Source: Pseudomonas prosekii (GTDB lineage: Bacteria; Pseudomonadota; Gammaproteobacteria; Pseudomonadales; Pseudomonadaceae). From it: a stretch of 64,000 nucleotides of DNA. The notes beneath the pieces were generated by a model. It was given only the letters and a program-made list of their open reading frames with translations. It was not told the DNA's origin and ran no database searches. Shown here piece after piece: positions 1-8,823 of the stretch (position 1 is the first letter of the stretch; the number at the start of each line of letters is the position of its first letter). The DNA is taken from the NCBI RefSeq assembly GCF_900105155.1, contig NZ_LT629762.1, positions 4,659,501 to 4,723,500 on the forward strand, written 5' to 3'. The position numbers and the translations under genes were made by a program.

Positions 1-148
1 CGGCCGCTGGCGACTGCTTGAGCCGCGTGGCGGTGAGCACTTGCGGCAGCGCTTCGCTGTCGAGAAACAGGTCGTCGGCGAGCAAAACCGGGCTGAAGAT
101 CAGCGCCAGCAGCAATGACGAGCGAGGTGCAGGAGGACCGAAAAACAC
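1..148 (-). CDS. TonB-dependent receptor, N-terminal part only (cut by window edge)
   Basis: Read on the minus strand, a GTG at 146-148 with an AAGG seven bases upstream opens a frame that stays open to the window edge. The product has a hydrophobic signal-like stretch (SSLLLALIFSPVLLA, about residues 11-25), then acidic residues and LPQVLTATRLKQSPAA. That resembles the start of the plug domain in outer-membrane TonB-dependent siderophore or vitamin receptors of Pseudomonas. Only about 49 residues are visible, so neither the substrate nor the beta-barrel can be judged. The start codon is a best guess. The gene diverges from gpsA. Confidence 0.55.
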   Translation of the reverse strand, partial: MFFGPPAPRSSLLLALIFSPVLLADDLFLDSEALPQVLTATRLKQSPAA

Positions 149-301
149 GACAAAGCCTTGGTAGCGATTAAGTGGCGCGCATGTTAACCGAGGTCGTCGG
201 GTTTTCCAGTCACGATCTGGGCATTTTCCTCGGTTTTATTGGTCTTCTTCCTACAACTGCCGGTAATTGTCGCAGGGGCTGGCCGCCACTGGGCCGCTCC
301 G

Positions 302-307
302 TATAAT
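302..307 (+). promoter_or_regulatory. Probable -10 element of the gpsA promoter
   Basis: A perfect TATAAT lies 37 bases upstream of the gpsA ATG. No good -35 hexamer is seen 16-18 bases upstream, so this rests on the -10 box and position alone. Confidence 0.4.
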
Positions 308-344
308 GCCGGCATCGCCACTGGTATGGATTAACGGATTGCAT

Positions 345-1370
345 ATGACTGAACAGCGCCCGATTGCGGTCCTGGGAGGCGGAAGTTTTGGTACCGCCGT
401 GGCTAATTTACTGGCCGAGAATGGCCATCAGGTTTTGCAGTGGATGCGTGATCCCGAGCAAGCCGAGGCCATTCGGGTCAATCGCGAGAACCCGCGTTAC
501 CTCAAAGGCATCAAGATTCTACCCGGCGTCGAAGCTGTCACCGACTTGCAAGCTACGTTGCAGGCGTGTGATTTGTGCTTCGTCGCGCTGCCGTCCAGCG
601 CGTTGCGCGCCGTGCTGGTGCCGCACGCCGAACGCTTGAGCGGCAAATTGCTGGTGAGCCTGACCAAAGGCATCGAAGCCCAGACCTTCAAATTGATGAG
701 CGAGATCCTCGAAGAGATCGCGCCGCAAGCACGCATCGGTGTGTTGTCCGGGCCGAACCTGGCCCGTGAAATCGCCGAGCACGCGTTGACCGCCACGGTG
801 GTCGCCAGCGAAGACGAAGAGTTGTGCCAGCGCGTTCAGGAAGCGCTGCACGGGCGCACTTTTCGCGTGTACGCCAGCGCCGATCGTTTTGGCGTGGAGC
901 TGGGCGGCGCGCTGAAAAACGTCTACGCGATCATTGCCGGCATGGCGGTGGCGCTGGGCATGGGCGAAAACACCAAGAGCATGCTGATCACCCGCGCACT
1001 GGCGGAAATGACCCGTTTCGCGGTGAATCAGGGCGCCAACCCGATGACCTTCCTGGGTCTGGCCGGAGTCGGCGATTTGATCGTCACCTGCTCGTCGCCG
1101 AAAAGCCGCAACTATCAGGTCGGCTTTGCCCTCGGCCAGGGCTTGAGCCTGGAAGATGCAGTGACGCGCCTCGGCGAAGTGGCCGAAGGGGTCAACACGC
1201 TGAAAGTGCTCAAAGCCAAATCGCAGGAAGCGGGGGTCTATATGCCGCTGGTCGCCGGGCTGCACGCCATCCTGTTCGAAGGTCGCACGCTTGATCAGGT
1301 GATCGGTCTACTGATGCGGGGCGAGCCGAAAACCGACGTCGACTTCATTTCCACCAGCGGTTTCAACTGA
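345..1370 (+). CDS. gpsA: Glycerol-3-phosphate dehydrogenase [NAD(P)+]
   Basis: Cytosolic enzyme that reduces dihydroxyacetone phosphate to sn-glycerol 3-phosphate, the backbone for phospholipids. At 341 aa it has the usual family length. The dinucleotide-binding motif LGGGSFGTA lies at residues 10-18, the SLTKGIE segment around K108, and the catalytic lysine in [10 protein letters not shown] at about K191. The ATG at 345 is chosen because the protein then begins four residues before the conserved Rossmann strand; an upstream in-frame start at 267 would add 26 residues unlike the family. A DUF4389 gene and sixA follow closely on the same strand. Confidence 0.96.
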   Translation: MTEQRPIAVLGGGSFGTAVANLLAENGHQVLQWMRDPEQAEAIRVNRENPRYLKGIKILPGVEAVTDLQATLQACDLCFVALPSSALRAVLVPHAERLSGKLLVSLTKGIEAQTFKLMSEILEEIAPQARIGVLSGPNLAREIAEHALTATVVASEDEELCQRVQEALHGRTFRVYASADRFGVELGGALKNVYAIIAGMAVALGMGENTKSMLITRALAEMTRFAVNQGANPMTFLGLAGVGDLIVTCSSPKSRNYQVGFALGQGLSLEDAVTRLGEVAEGVNTLKVLKAKSQEAGVYMPLVAGLHAILFEGRTLDQVIGLLMRGEPKTDVDFISTSGFN

Positions 1371-1401
1371 ACACGTTTTGCCAATGGAGCAGGGACGAGA
1401 T

Positions 1402-1749
1402 ATGAACGATCCGAAAACCGAAGCCAAGTACGAATCCATCCTCCTGCGGGTGTTGTGGATGATCGTCTACTTGCTGGTCTGGCAAGTGGCGCAATTTATC
1501 CTCGGCGCCGTGGTGCTGGTGCAACTGATCTACCGTTTGATCTACAGCGCGCCGAGCGGCAGCCTGATGAATTTTGGCGACAGCCTCAGCCAGTTCCTCG
1601 CGCAGATCGGTCGTTTCGGCACCTTCCACACTGATCAGAAACCCTGGCCGTTCGCCGATTGGCCAACCCCGCGCGCACCCGAAGGTGAAGCGCCGCACGC
1701 GGTCGCGCCTGCGCCACATCCGGCGCGTGATGAGGAGCCGAAGCTATGA
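1402..1749 (+). CDS. DUF4389-type small membrane protein
   Basis: 115-residue protein with two adjacent hydrophobic stretches at about residues 15-50 (VLWMIVYLLVWQVAQFILG, then VVLVQLIYRLIY) and a soluble C-terminal tail rich in proline and alanine. It matches the DUF4389 family, whose function is not known. The ATG at 1402 follows an AGGGACGAG Shine-Dalgarno-like stretch and fits better than an in-frame start at 1378. Its stop overlaps the sixA start (ATGA at 1746-1749), so translational coupling with the phosphatase is likely; gpsA lies 31 bases upstream. Confidence 0.75.
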   Translation: MNDPKTEAKYESILLRVLWMIVYLLVWQVAQFILGAVVLVQLIYRLIYSAPSGSLMNFGDSLSQFLAQIGRFGTFHTDQKPWPFADWPTPRAPEGEAPHAVAPAPHPARDEEPKL

Positions 1750-2198
1750 AAATCTGGGTATTGCGCCACGGTGAAGCCGAGCCACACGGCTCACGTCCGG
1801 ACTCCGAGCGCGCCTTGACCGATCACGGTCGCGAAGAAGTGCTGCGTACCGCCGCCGAGTTGATCGGCCATCCGATCAGCGCCATTTATGCCAGCCCTTA
1901 TTTGCGCGCGCAGCAGACCGCCGAGCTGGTGCGCGATGCGTTGGGTTTCCTGCCGGAGATTCGCACCGTTGAATGGCTGACCCCGGACAACCGCCCGCAA
2001 GCGGTGGCCGAGCAGTTGGTGTCGGTGGATAACGCCTTGCTGGTCAGCCATAACCCGCTGGTCGGCAACTTGCTCGGGTTCCTCCAGCACGGCCACGTGC
2101 AAGACCCGGAAGCGGTGAAAACCGCAGGCCTGGCTGAACTCGAAGGCGACCTGCCACTGGCCGGCGCGATGAAACTCAAAGCGCTGAAACATCCCTGA
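1746..2198 (+). CDS. sixA: Phosphohistidine phosphatase SixA
   Basis: 150-residue member of the histidine phosphatase superfamily. It opens with the diagnostic LRHGEA motif, H8 being the phospho-acceptor, and carries a second conserved histidine in LLVSHNPLVGNLL. In E. coli SixA removes phosphate from histidine phosphotransfer proteins such as those of phosphorelays or PTS-Ntr; the target here is unknown. The length suits SixA rather than phosphoglycerate mutase. It overlaps the DUF4389 gene by four bases, and a REP element follows its stop. Confidence 0.9.
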   Translation: MKIWVLRHGEAEPHGSRPDSERALTDHGREEVLRTAAELIGHPISAIYASPYLRAQQTAELVRDALGFLPEIRTVEWLTPDNRPQAVAEQLVSVDNALLVSHNPLVGNLLGFLQHGHVQDPEAVKTAGLAELEGDLPLAGAMKLKALKHP

Positions 2199-2213
2199 TC
2201 CGCTTTGGCTCTC

Positions 2214-2303
2214 GTAGGAGCGAGGCTTGCCCGCGAAAGCGGCGTCTCAGGCAATAAATTTGCCGAATGATGCACCCTCATCGCGAGCAGGCTCGCTCCC
2301 ACC
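2214..2303. repeat. REP pair (BIME) downstream of sixA
   Basis: Two palindromic units of different sequence families face each other: a GTAGGAGCGAGGCTTGCCCG-type unit at 2214-2240 and the complement of a GTGGGAGCGAGC-type unit at about 2280-2303. Both unit types recur through the window. Confidence 0.85.
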
Positions 2304-2340
2304 ATGTCGCAGGTCATCGCAAAAATTTGTATCAAATAAG

Positions 2341-2362
2341 CAACCAAGCACTTGCTTGGTTG
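2341..2362. promoter_or_regulatory. Perfect 10-bp palindrome, probable repressor operator
   Basis: CAACCAAGCA, two bases, then TGCTTGGTTG form a perfect inverted repeat with a 22-bp footprint. It lies about 40 bp upstream of the acyl-CoA synthetase start. Size and symmetry suit a TetR-type dimer site. The cognate regulator is not adjacent. Confidence 0.6.
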
Positions 2363-2402
2363 ACTACGCTTGCTCCAGACCAAAAAAACAGGAGCGAGTC
2401 GC

Positions 2403-4070
2403 ATGTCTGCTGCTTTCCGTTTGCCGCTGGACGTGTTCTACGAGCGTGAAGCCCGTCATCCCGAGCAGCGATTTCTGGTTCAGCCCAGCGGCGGCGGTCG
2501 CGTCGAAACCCTGACCTGGGGCGACGTCGGCCATCAGGCTCGCTGCGCCGCGCACTGGTTGCGCGCGCGGGAATTGCCGCCAGGCAGCCATATTGCCCTG
2601 ATCTCGAAAAACTGCGCGCACTGGATCGTCGCCGACCTGGCGATCTGGATGGCCGGCCATGTGTCGGTGCCGCTTTACCCCAACCTCACCGCCGAATCCG
2701 TGGCTCAGGTGCTGGAGCATTCCGAAGCAGCGCTGGCCTTTATCGGCAAACTCGATGACTGGCCCGGCATGTCGCGCGGCGTCAGTGCTGATTTGCCGAC
2801 CATCAGCCTGCCACTGCATCCACCCGGCACATTCAGTTTCAGTTGGGACGACCTGCAAAACAGCTCGCCGATTCAGGACAATCCGACGCCGGCCGCCGAT
2901 CAATTGGCGACGATCATCTACACCTCGGGCACCACCGGCCTGCCCAAAGGCGTGATGCACACCTTTGGCAATCTCGGTTTCGCCACTACGCGCGGCACGC
3001 AATTGTTCGGGCTCAACGAGTCGGATCGGCTGCTGTCGTACTTGCCGCTGTGCCATGTGGCCGAGCGCATGTTCGTCGAACTGGCGTCGATCTATACCGG
3101 GCAAACCGTGTTCTTCGCCGAGAGCCTCGACACTTTCCTCACCGATTTGCAGCGCGCGCGACCAACCGCGTTGTTCGGCGTGCCGCGCATCTGGACCAAA
3201 TTCCAGATGGGCGTGTACAGCAAGATCCCGGCGAAACGCCTGGATTGGCTCCTCGGCCTGCCGTTTATTGGCAAGCGAGTCGGGCACAAAGTGCTCGCCG
3301 GGCTCGGCCTCGACGCGTTGCGCATTGCCTTGTCGGGGGCCGCGCCGGTGCCACAAACCCTGCTGCTGTGGTACCGCAAATTGGGGCTCGACGTGCTCGA
3401 GGTGTATGGCATGACCGAAAGTTGCGGTTACTCGCACATCGGGCGGCCCGGCGACAACAAAACGGGCTGGATCGGCCGGCCATGTCCGGATGTCGAAATG
3501 CGGATTGCCGAGACCGGCGAGGTGATGGTGCGCAGCGGTGCGACCATGCTCGGCTATTTCAAGGAACCGCAGAAAACCGCCGACACCATCACTGCCGACG
3601 GCTTTCTGCGCACCGGCGACAAAGGTGAGCAGGACGCTCAGGGCAACTTGCGCCTGACCGGGCGCCTGAAGGAAATCTTCAAGACCAGCAAAGGCAAATA
3701 CGTCGCCCCGGCGCCGATCGAGAATCGGCTGGCGGTGCATTCGCGGATTGAACAAGTGTGCGTGGTCGGCGATGGCTTGAGTGCGCCGCTGGGTTTGTGC
3801 GTGCTCTCGGACGTCGGCCAGCAGGACGCGACGGGCGCCGCGCGGGCGGGGTTGCAAAGCAGCCTGGAAAAACTCCTCGAAGAGGTCAACGGCGCGCTCG
3901 ACAAACATGAGCGCTTGCGCCGATTGGTGGTGGTCAAGGACAGCTGGGCGGTGGAAAACGGCTTCCTCACGCCGACGCTGAAGATCAAGCGCAACGTCAT
4001 CGAGGCCGCGTATGGCGCGCGTTTCGAAGAATGGAGCGAGCGAAACGAGCCAGTGCTGTGGCAGGATTGA
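2403..4070 (+). CDS. AMP-dependent acyl-CoA synthetase (long-chain type)
   Basis: 555-residue ANL-superfamily enzyme that activates a carboxylic acid as acyl-AMP and passes it to CoA. The A3 P-loop motif YTSGTTGLPKG is at about residues 173-183, the A5 motif at VYGMTES, the A7 region at FLRTGDKG, the hinge and A8 region at GRLKEIFKTSKGKYVAP, and a C-terminal catalytic-type lysine in TLKIKRN. Overall it resembles long-chain fatty-acid ligases; chain length is not readable. The ATG at 2403 follows GGAGCGAGTC. A thioesterase gene lies 38 bases downstream, so the pair may balance acyl-CoA and free acid. A perfect palindrome upstream suggests repressor control. Confidence 0.9.
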   Translation: MSAAFRLPLDVFYEREARHPEQRFLVQPSGGGRVETLTWGDVGHQARCAAHWLRARELPPGSHIALISKNCAHWIVADLAIWMAGHVSVPLYPNLTAESVAQVLEHSEAALAFIGKLDDWPGMSRGVSADLPTISLPLHPPGTFSFSWDDLQNSSPIQDNPTPAADQLATIIYTSGTTGLPKGVMHTFGNLGFATTRGTQLFGLNESDRLLSYLPLCHVAERMFVELASIYTGQTVFFAESLDTFLTDLQRARPTALFGVPRIWTKFQMGVYSKIPAKRLDWLLGLPFIGKRVGHKVLAGLGLDALRIALSGAAPVPQTLLLWYRKLGLDVLEVYGMTESCGYSHIGRPGDNKTGWIGRPCPDVEMRIAETGEVMVRSGATMLGYFKEPQKTADTITADGFLRTGDKGEQDAQGNLRLTGRLKEIFKTSKGKYVAPAPIENRLAVHSRIEQVCVVGDGLSAPLGLCVLSDVGQQDATGAARAGLQSSLEKLLEEVNGALDKHERLRRLVVVKDSWAVENGFLTPTLKIKRNVIEAAYGARFEEWSERNEPVLWQD

Positions 4071-4108
4071 GCGACCAACAATACCTATACCTGTAAAAGG
4101 AACCTGCG

Positions 4109-4552
4109 ATGAGTCTCTGGCGTACTGCTCCCGACATTGAACAACTGAACACATTCCAGAAAAACACCATCGGCGAAGTGCTGGATATCCGCTTCGACGC
4201 CTTCGACGACGAATCCCTGACCGCCAGCATGGTCGTCGACCATCGCACCCATCAGCCGTTCGGCCTGCTGCACGGCGGCGCCTCGGTGGTGCTGGCCGAA
4301 ACCGTCGGGTCGATGGCCAGTTACCTGTGCATCGATGCCAGCAAATTCTATTGCGTGGGCCTTGAAGTCAACGCCAACCATCTGCGCGGTTTGCGCAGCG
4401 GCCGGGTGACGGCGGTGGCCAAAGCCATTCACATCGGCCGCACCACGCACGTCTGGGACATCCGCTTGAGCAGCGACGAAGGCAAAGCCAGTTGCGTGTC
4501 GCGCCTGACCATGGCGGTTGTGCCGTTGGGTGAGAATCCTCCGGCGCGTTGA
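4109..4552 (+). CDS. Hotdog-fold acyl-CoA thioesterase (PaaI/MenI-like)
   Basis: 147-residue protein with the hotdog signature PFGLLHGGASVVLAET, containing the HGG turn and following acidic residue typical of PaaI, EntH and MenI thioesterases. It is predicted to hydrolyse an acyl- or aroyl-CoA. It follows the acyl-CoA synthetase with a good AAAGGAACC ribosome site, so an operon is likely. Substrate identity cannot be read, and menaquinone or enterobactin roles are not supported by the neighbours. Confidence 0.88.
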   Translation: MSLWRTAPDIEQLNTFQKNTIGEVLDIRFDAFDDESLTASMVVDHRTHQPFGLLHGGASVVLAETVGSMASYLCIDASKFYCVGLEVNANHLRGLRSGRVTAVAKAIHIGRTTHVWDIRLSSDEGKASCVSRLTMAVVPLGENPPAR

Positions 4553-4578
4553 GGTTGAGTTTCTTCAGATGAAACCAT

Positions 4579-4740
4579 CCCTCACCCCAACCCTCTCCCC
4601 AGAGGGGAGAGGGGGCCGACCGAGTTGTTTAGTCGAAGTACATCGACCTGAAAGTCCGAGTCGAACGCAGGTTCTGAAAAGTCCTCGATCGGCTCCCTTT
4701 CCCCCTCTCTCCCTTGGGGAGAGGGCTGGGGTGAGGGGTG
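4579..4740. repeat. Long inverted repeat of the CCCTCACCCC family
   Basis: Arms at 4579-4600 and 4716-4737 are complementary over 22 bases with one mismatch, and each is part of a smaller hairpin (CTCTCCCC..GGGGAGAG). A 115-base core lies between. It sits between the thioesterase and hydrolase genes, contains no credible gene, and could fold in RNA. Confidence 0.75.
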
Positions 4741-4865
4741 GATTTAACTGACACCCCCCATAGCCATGGCCGGACTGTCATCATTCCTGTCAGTTACAGT
4801 CATTGCCGCCGCTCATGCTGTTGCGGACAATCACCCTCACGTTTCTCGCCCATGGATTGACCGGT

Positions 4866-5672
4866 ATGCCGCAGCAGATCTTTTTCGCCCACGCCAATGG
4901 CTTCCCGTCGGGGACCTACGGCAAGTTGTTCGCGGCGTTGGCGCCGGAGTACCAGGTGACGCATCTGGAGCAGCACGCCCACGACCCGCGTTTCCCGGCG
5001 GACGACAACTGGCACAACCTGGTGGACGAGTTGATCCATCACCTCAACCAACAGCCTGAGCCGGTCTGGGGTGTCGGTCATTCCTTCGGTGGCGTCCTGC
5101 ATTTGCACGCCGCGCTGCGGTGCCCCGAACTGTATCGCGGTGTGGTCATGCTCGATTCGCCGGTGCTGACCCGCGCCGATCAATGGGTAATCCGCGCGGC
5201 CAAGCGGTTTGGCTTCATCGATAAGTTGACCCCCGCCGGGCGTACTTTGGGCCGTCGCGAAGAATTCGCGGACATCGAAAGCGCGCGCAGCTACTTCGCC
5301 GGCAAAACCCTGTTTCGCGGCTTCGACCCGGAATGCTTCGACGCCTACCTGCAGCACGGTTTGCACAAGGTGGGCGACAAGCTGCGACTGCGCTTCGACC
5401 CGGCCACCGAAATCAGCATTTACCGTGGCGTGCCGCACACCAGCCCCGGCCGCGCCCGGCAATTGAAAGTGCCATTGGCGGTGGTGCGCGGGCATAAAAG
5501 CCGCGTAGTCATGCGCCATCACGCCAGCTCCGTCGGGCGCATGCCGTTCGGCGAATCCCTGAGCATGCCCGGCGGCCACATGTTTCCCCTCGAACGCCCG
5601 CAAGACACCGCTACGCTGCTGAAAAACCTGTTCAGCCGCTGGGAAGGCCGCCGCCAGCAGGATTGCGCATGA
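4866..5672 (+). CDS. Alpha/beta hydrolase
   Basis: 268-residue alpha/beta-fold hydrolase. It begins FFAHANGFPSGTY, an oxyanion-loop type HxNGFP motif, has the nucleophile elbow GHSFGG with S73, and a likely catalytic histidine in PGGHMFPLERP near the C-terminus. The substrate is unknown. The ATG at 4866 gives a start directly ahead of the first beta strand; in-frame upstream starts (4803, 4815) would add a poorly matching hydrophobic extension. The stop overlaps the next hydrolase start (ATGA at 5669-5672), so the two hydrolases are probably co-translated. Confidence 0.83.
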   Translation: MPQQIFFAHANGFPSGTYGKLFAALAPEYQVTHLEQHAHDPRFPADDNWHNLVDELIHHLNQQPEPVWGVGHSFGGVLHLHAALRCPELYRGVVMLDSPVLTRADQWVIRAAKRFGFIDKLTPAGRTLGRREEFADIESARSYFAGKTLFRGFDPECFDAYLQHGLHKVGDKLRLRFDPATEISIYRGVPHTSPGRARQLKVPLAVVRGHKSRVVMRHHASSVGRMPFGESLSMPGGHMFPLERPQDTATLLKNLFSRWEGRRQQDCA

Positions 5673-6523
5673 GCAGCGTCGTCGAAGAAGTCCGCCTGAG
5701 CCTGCCGCACATCGAATTGGCCGCGCACCTGTTCGGCCCCGAAGACGGTTTGCCGGTGATCGCCCTGCATGGCTGGCTGGACAACGCCAACAGCTTTGCG
5801 CGGTTGGCGCCGAAGCTCACAGGTTTGCGGATTATCGCGCTGGACATGGCCGGTCACGGTCATTCCGGACACCGGCCGACTGGCGCTGGCTACGCAATGT
5901 GGGATTACGCGCACGACGTGCTGCAAGTCGCCGAGCAATTGGGGCTGAAGCGTTTTGCGTTGATCGGCCATTCAATGGGCGCGATTGCTGCGTTGATCAT
6001 TGCCGGCTCAATGCCGGAGCGCGTCACGCATCTGGCGTTGATCGATGGCGTGATTCCTCCTACAGACAAAGGCGAAAATGCGGCCGAGCGCATGGGCATG
6101 GCCCTGCAAGCGCAACTCGACCTGCGGGAGAAACGCAAACCGGTCTACAACACCCTCGACCGCGCCATCGAAGCGCGAATGAAAGGCCTGGTGGCGGTGA
6201 GTCGCGAGGCCGCGGAGTTGTTGGCGCAACGCGGTTTGATGCCGGTGCCGGGCGGCTACACGTGGCGCACCGACAGCCGTCTGACGTTGCCATCGCCGCT
6301 GCGTCTGACAGAAGAACAGGCAATGGCCTTCGTAGCGCGTATCACTTGTCCTACGCAATTAGTGGTCGCGGCTGACGGCATGCTCGCCAAACACCCCGAG
6401 TTGCTGGAGCGTCTACCCTTTGCCCGGGAACAGCTGCCGGGCGGCCATCATTTGCACCTGAATGACGAGCTCGGTGCCGGCCTTGTCGCAGACTGTTTCA
6501 ATCGGTTCTTCGCCGTTCCTTGA
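5669..6523 (+). CDS. Alpha/beta hydrolase (second of pair)
   Basis: 284-residue hydrolase with [10 protein letters not shown] around residues 34-43 (oxyanion region), the nucleophile elbow GHSMGA with S102, and a terminal GGHHLHL histidine. It resembles the MhpC/serine-hydrolase branch; the substrate is unknown. It shares only the fold signature with the preceding hydrolase, so the pair is not a recent tandem copy. ATG at 5669 is used because it overlaps the upstream stop by four bases; a TTG two codons earlier is possible. Confidence 0.85.
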   Translation: MSSVVEEVRLSLPHIELAAHLFGPEDGLPVIALHGWLDNANSFARLAPKLTGLRIIALDMAGHGHSGHRPTGAGYAMWDYAHDVLQVAEQLGLKRFALIGHSMGAIAALIIAGSMPERVTHLALIDGVIPPTDKGENAAERMGMALQAQLDLREKRKPVYNTLDRAIEARMKGLVAVSREAAELLAQRGLMPVPGGYTWRTDSRLTLPSPLRLTEEQAMAFVARITCPTQLVVAADGMLAKHPELLERLPFAREQLPGGHHLHLNDELGAGLVADCFNRFFAVP

Positions 6524-6573
6524 CTTGCGCCGGGCAACTGTCGAGGCTGGGCGGGTTGAAATGGGAGACAACC

Positions 6574-6705
6574 ATGATAGATCTCTACACCGCTGCGACC
6601 CGGGAAGGCCACAAGGTCTCTATCGTGTTCGAGAAACTCCGCTTGTCCTGCACGATGCAGGCACTGAGTTTCGACCAAAAGGAACAGGGCGTGCCAATCC
6701 GATGA
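6574..6705 (+). pseudogene. Truncated glutathione S-transferase, N-terminal remnant
   Basis: A 43-residue frame starting at ATG 6574 reads [17 protein letters not shown], then [21 protein letters not shown]. This closely resembles the opening of YghU/GstB-type glutathione S-transferases ([17 protein letters not shown] from memory). The match stops about where the family would continue with its INPNGRIPA segment, and no remainder of a GST follows. The stop codon overlaps the start of the DUF4892 gene (ATGA at 6702-6705). Translation may still serve as a leader for that gene. Confidence 0.7.
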
Positions 6706-7520
6706 GCAGGCCCATGCGTACACTCAGTCTGCTGGCCCTCAGTTGTTTCAGTCCGTTGCTGTTGGCGGCGGACATTGCGGGCAGCCAGGACTTGCCGATC
6801 GTGCCGCGCCTGGCCGACGCGCAAATCGTCGACTATCGCGCGCCGGTCGAGCTTGAGCGGATCTATCCGCTGGGCTCGATCCGCAAGATCAGCGGCCAAT
6901 TGCGTTTCGACGGCCAGGTCAGCGCCCGTGGCCAGACCACCTCGGTGACCTACGAACTGCCCGCCGAGCATTCCTCCACCGAAGCCTTCACCGTAGCGCG
7001 CGAAGCCTTGCAGAAGCAGGGCGCCGAGCTGCTGTTCTGGTGCCAGGCTCGCGATTGCGGCGAGAGCAGCCTGTGGGCCAATGAAGTCTTCGGCAATTCC
7101 AAACTGTACGGCGCCGACGAACAGCAGGCGTACTTGCTGCTGCGGCTGGCGGCGCCCAACGATGACTCGCTGGTGGCGCTTTACAGCATCACTCGTGGCA
7201 ATCGCAAAGCCTATCTGCACGTCGAGCAATTTGCCGCCGCCGCACCGCTGGGCGATCTGCTGCCGACCTCCGCGACCCTGCTGCGCCAGCTCAAAAGCAC
7301 CGGCAAGCTGGATTTCCCCAAACTCGACGCTGAACCTGACGCCACTTGGCTGCGCCTGATTTCCCGTGGCTTGAACCTCGACACGACGCTGCGGGTCAGT
7401 GTTTCCGGGGCCAATGCCGAAGCCTGGCGTCAATCGCTGATCAGCCAGGGCGTGCGCGCCGCCCGCCTGGAGACTGGCAACGTCGAAGGCTCTGGCCTGC
7501 ACTTTGAACTGTTGCGCTAA
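6702..7520 (+). CDS. DUF4892-type exported protein
   Basis: 272-residue protein beginning with an apparent signal peptide ([19 protein letters not shown], cleavage near residue 23), so probably periplasmic or lipid-free envelope-located. The body matches the DUF4892 family, whose role is not established. It contains a [14 protein letters not shown] segment in the middle and ends in a short domain of alternating strands. Its start overlaps the end of a GST fragment by four bases, which suggests translational coupling to a dead gene. An AI-2E-type permease gene follows after 84 bases. Confidence 0.72.
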   Translation: MSRPMRTLSLLALSCFSPLLLAADIAGSQDLPIVPRLADAQIVDYRAPVELERIYPLGSIRKISGQLRFDGQVSARGQTTSVTYELPAEHSSTEAFTVAREALQKQGAELLFWCQARDCGESSLWANEVFGNSKLYGADEQQAYLLLRLAAPNDDSLVALYSITRGNRKAYLHVEQFAAAAPLGDLLPTSATLLRQLKSTGKLDFPKLDAEPDATWLRLISRGLNLDTTLRVSVSGANAEAWRQSLISQGVRAARLETGNVEGSGLHFELLR

Positions 7521-7604
7521 GCTGCACCCGGCGAGCGCGCCCATCGCGTTCGCCTACTCTTTGTTTTAGTGACCTTTGCTCTACTGACTTTTTTCGAGAC
7601 TTGG

Positions 7605-8657
7605 ATGATCAATAACGATCGGCTGTTGGTGCAGATTCTGCTCCTGGTGCTGTTTGGCGCGAGCCTCTGGGTGATGGCACCGTTCTGGTCGGCATTGTTC
7701 TGGGGCGCGGTGCTGGCGTTTGCCAGTTGGCCGCTGATGCGTTTGCTGACCCGTTGGCTGAATGGCCGCGAATCGCTGGCGGCGGCTGTGCTGACCCTCG
7801 GCTGGATGTTGCTGGTGGCGGTGCCGCTGGTTTGGCTGGGGTTCAATCTGGCAGATCACGTGCGCGACGCCACGGCGTTCATCAAGGATGTGCAGGTCGA
7901 CGGCCTGCCGGAAGCGCCGACCTGGCTTGGCAGCATTCCGCTGATTGGCGAACGGCTGGTGGGTTTGTGGAACAGCATCGACGAGCAGGGCGCGGCGCTG
8001 ATGGTCACGGCCAAACCTTATCTGGGACAGGTCGGCAACTGGTTGCTCGCGCGCAGTGCGCAGATCGGTGGCGGCATCCTCGAGCTGACCTTGAGCATCG
8101 TCTTCGTGTTCTTCTTCTACCGCGACGGCCCGCGTCTGGCGGCGTTTGTTCATGGTTTGCTCGAGCGGTTGATCGGTGACCGCGCCGGTTATTACATCGA
8201 ACTGGTCGCCGGCACCGTGCAGCGCGTGGTCAACGGCGTGATCGGTACTGCGGCGGCGCAAGCGGTGCTGGCGTTGATCGGTTTTCTGATTGCTGGCGTT
8301 CCGGGCGCGCTGGTGCTGGGGATCGTCACGTTCATGTTGAGCCTGATCCCGATGGGCCCGCCGCTGATCTGGATTCCGGCCACGGCCTGGCTGGCGTGGA
8401 AAGGTGAGTATGGGATGGCAGTGTTCCTCGGCATCTGGGGCACGTTCATCATCAGCGGCGTCGACAACGTGCTGAAGCCGTACCTGATCAGCCGTGGCGG
8501 GAATCTGCCGCTGGTGATCGTATTGCTCGGGGTGTTTGGCGGGCTGATCGCGTTTGGGTTTATCGGCCTGTTTATCGGCCCGACGTTGTTGGCGGTGGCG
8601 TACAGCTTGCTGACGGACTGGAGCAAGAGCCATGCGCGGATAGAAGATCGGCGCTGA
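7605..8657 (+). CDS. AI-2E/PerM family membrane transporter
   Basis: 350-residue polytopic membrane protein. Hydrophobic segments run from about residues 8-60, 65-85, 150-180 and 205-340. The C-terminal GVDNVLKPYLISRGGNLPLVIVLLGVFGG stretch is typical of the family that includes YdiK, PerM and TqsA. Members have been linked to autoinducer-2 export or sodium/proton antiport, so the substrate stays open. The ATG at 7605 follows GAGACTTGG; an earlier GTG at 7569 would add 12 residues. Confidence 0.85.
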   Translation: MINNDRLLVQILLLVLFGASLWVMAPFWSALFWGAVLAFASWPLMRLLTRWLNGRESLAAAVLTLGWMLLVAVPLVWLGFNLADHVRDATAFIKDVQVDGLPEAPTWLGSIPLIGERLVGLWNSIDEQGAALMVTAKPYLGQVGNWLLARSAQIGGGILELTLSIVFVFFFYRDGPRLAAFVHGLLERLIGDRAGYYIELVAGTVQRVVNGVIGTAAAQAVLALIGFLIAGVPGALVLGIVTFMLSLIPMGPPLIWIPATAWLAWKGEYGMAVFLGIWGTFIISGVDNVLKPYLISRGGNLPLVIVLLGVFGGLIAFGFIGLFIGPTLLAVAYSLLTDWSKSHARIEDRR

Positions 8658-8689
8658 ATTGTGGCGGGCTTGCGGCCACCCTAAAAACC

Positions 8690-8781
8690 CTGTGGGAGCG
8701 AGCTTGCTCGCGATGAGGGCGTATCAGCCGACATCAATGTTGACTGATACACCGCCATCGCGAGCAAGCTCACTCCTACAG
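8690..8781. repeat. REP pair (BIME)
   Basis: Two GTGGGAGCGAGCTTGCTCGCGATG-type units in inverted orientation are separated by about 40 bases containing TATCAG..CTGATA. It sits between convergent genes, the permease and the histidine kinase. Confidence 0.85.
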
Positions 8782-8823
8782 TTGATTTGTGTTGAACAGG
8801 AAAGATTTATTTCTAACCGGGAT

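Noticed and set aside
2364..4154. A 596-codon open frame on the minus strand opposite the acyl-CoA synthetase
   Set aside because: Antisense shadow; no motif, and it spans both the promoter palindrome and the thioesterase start.
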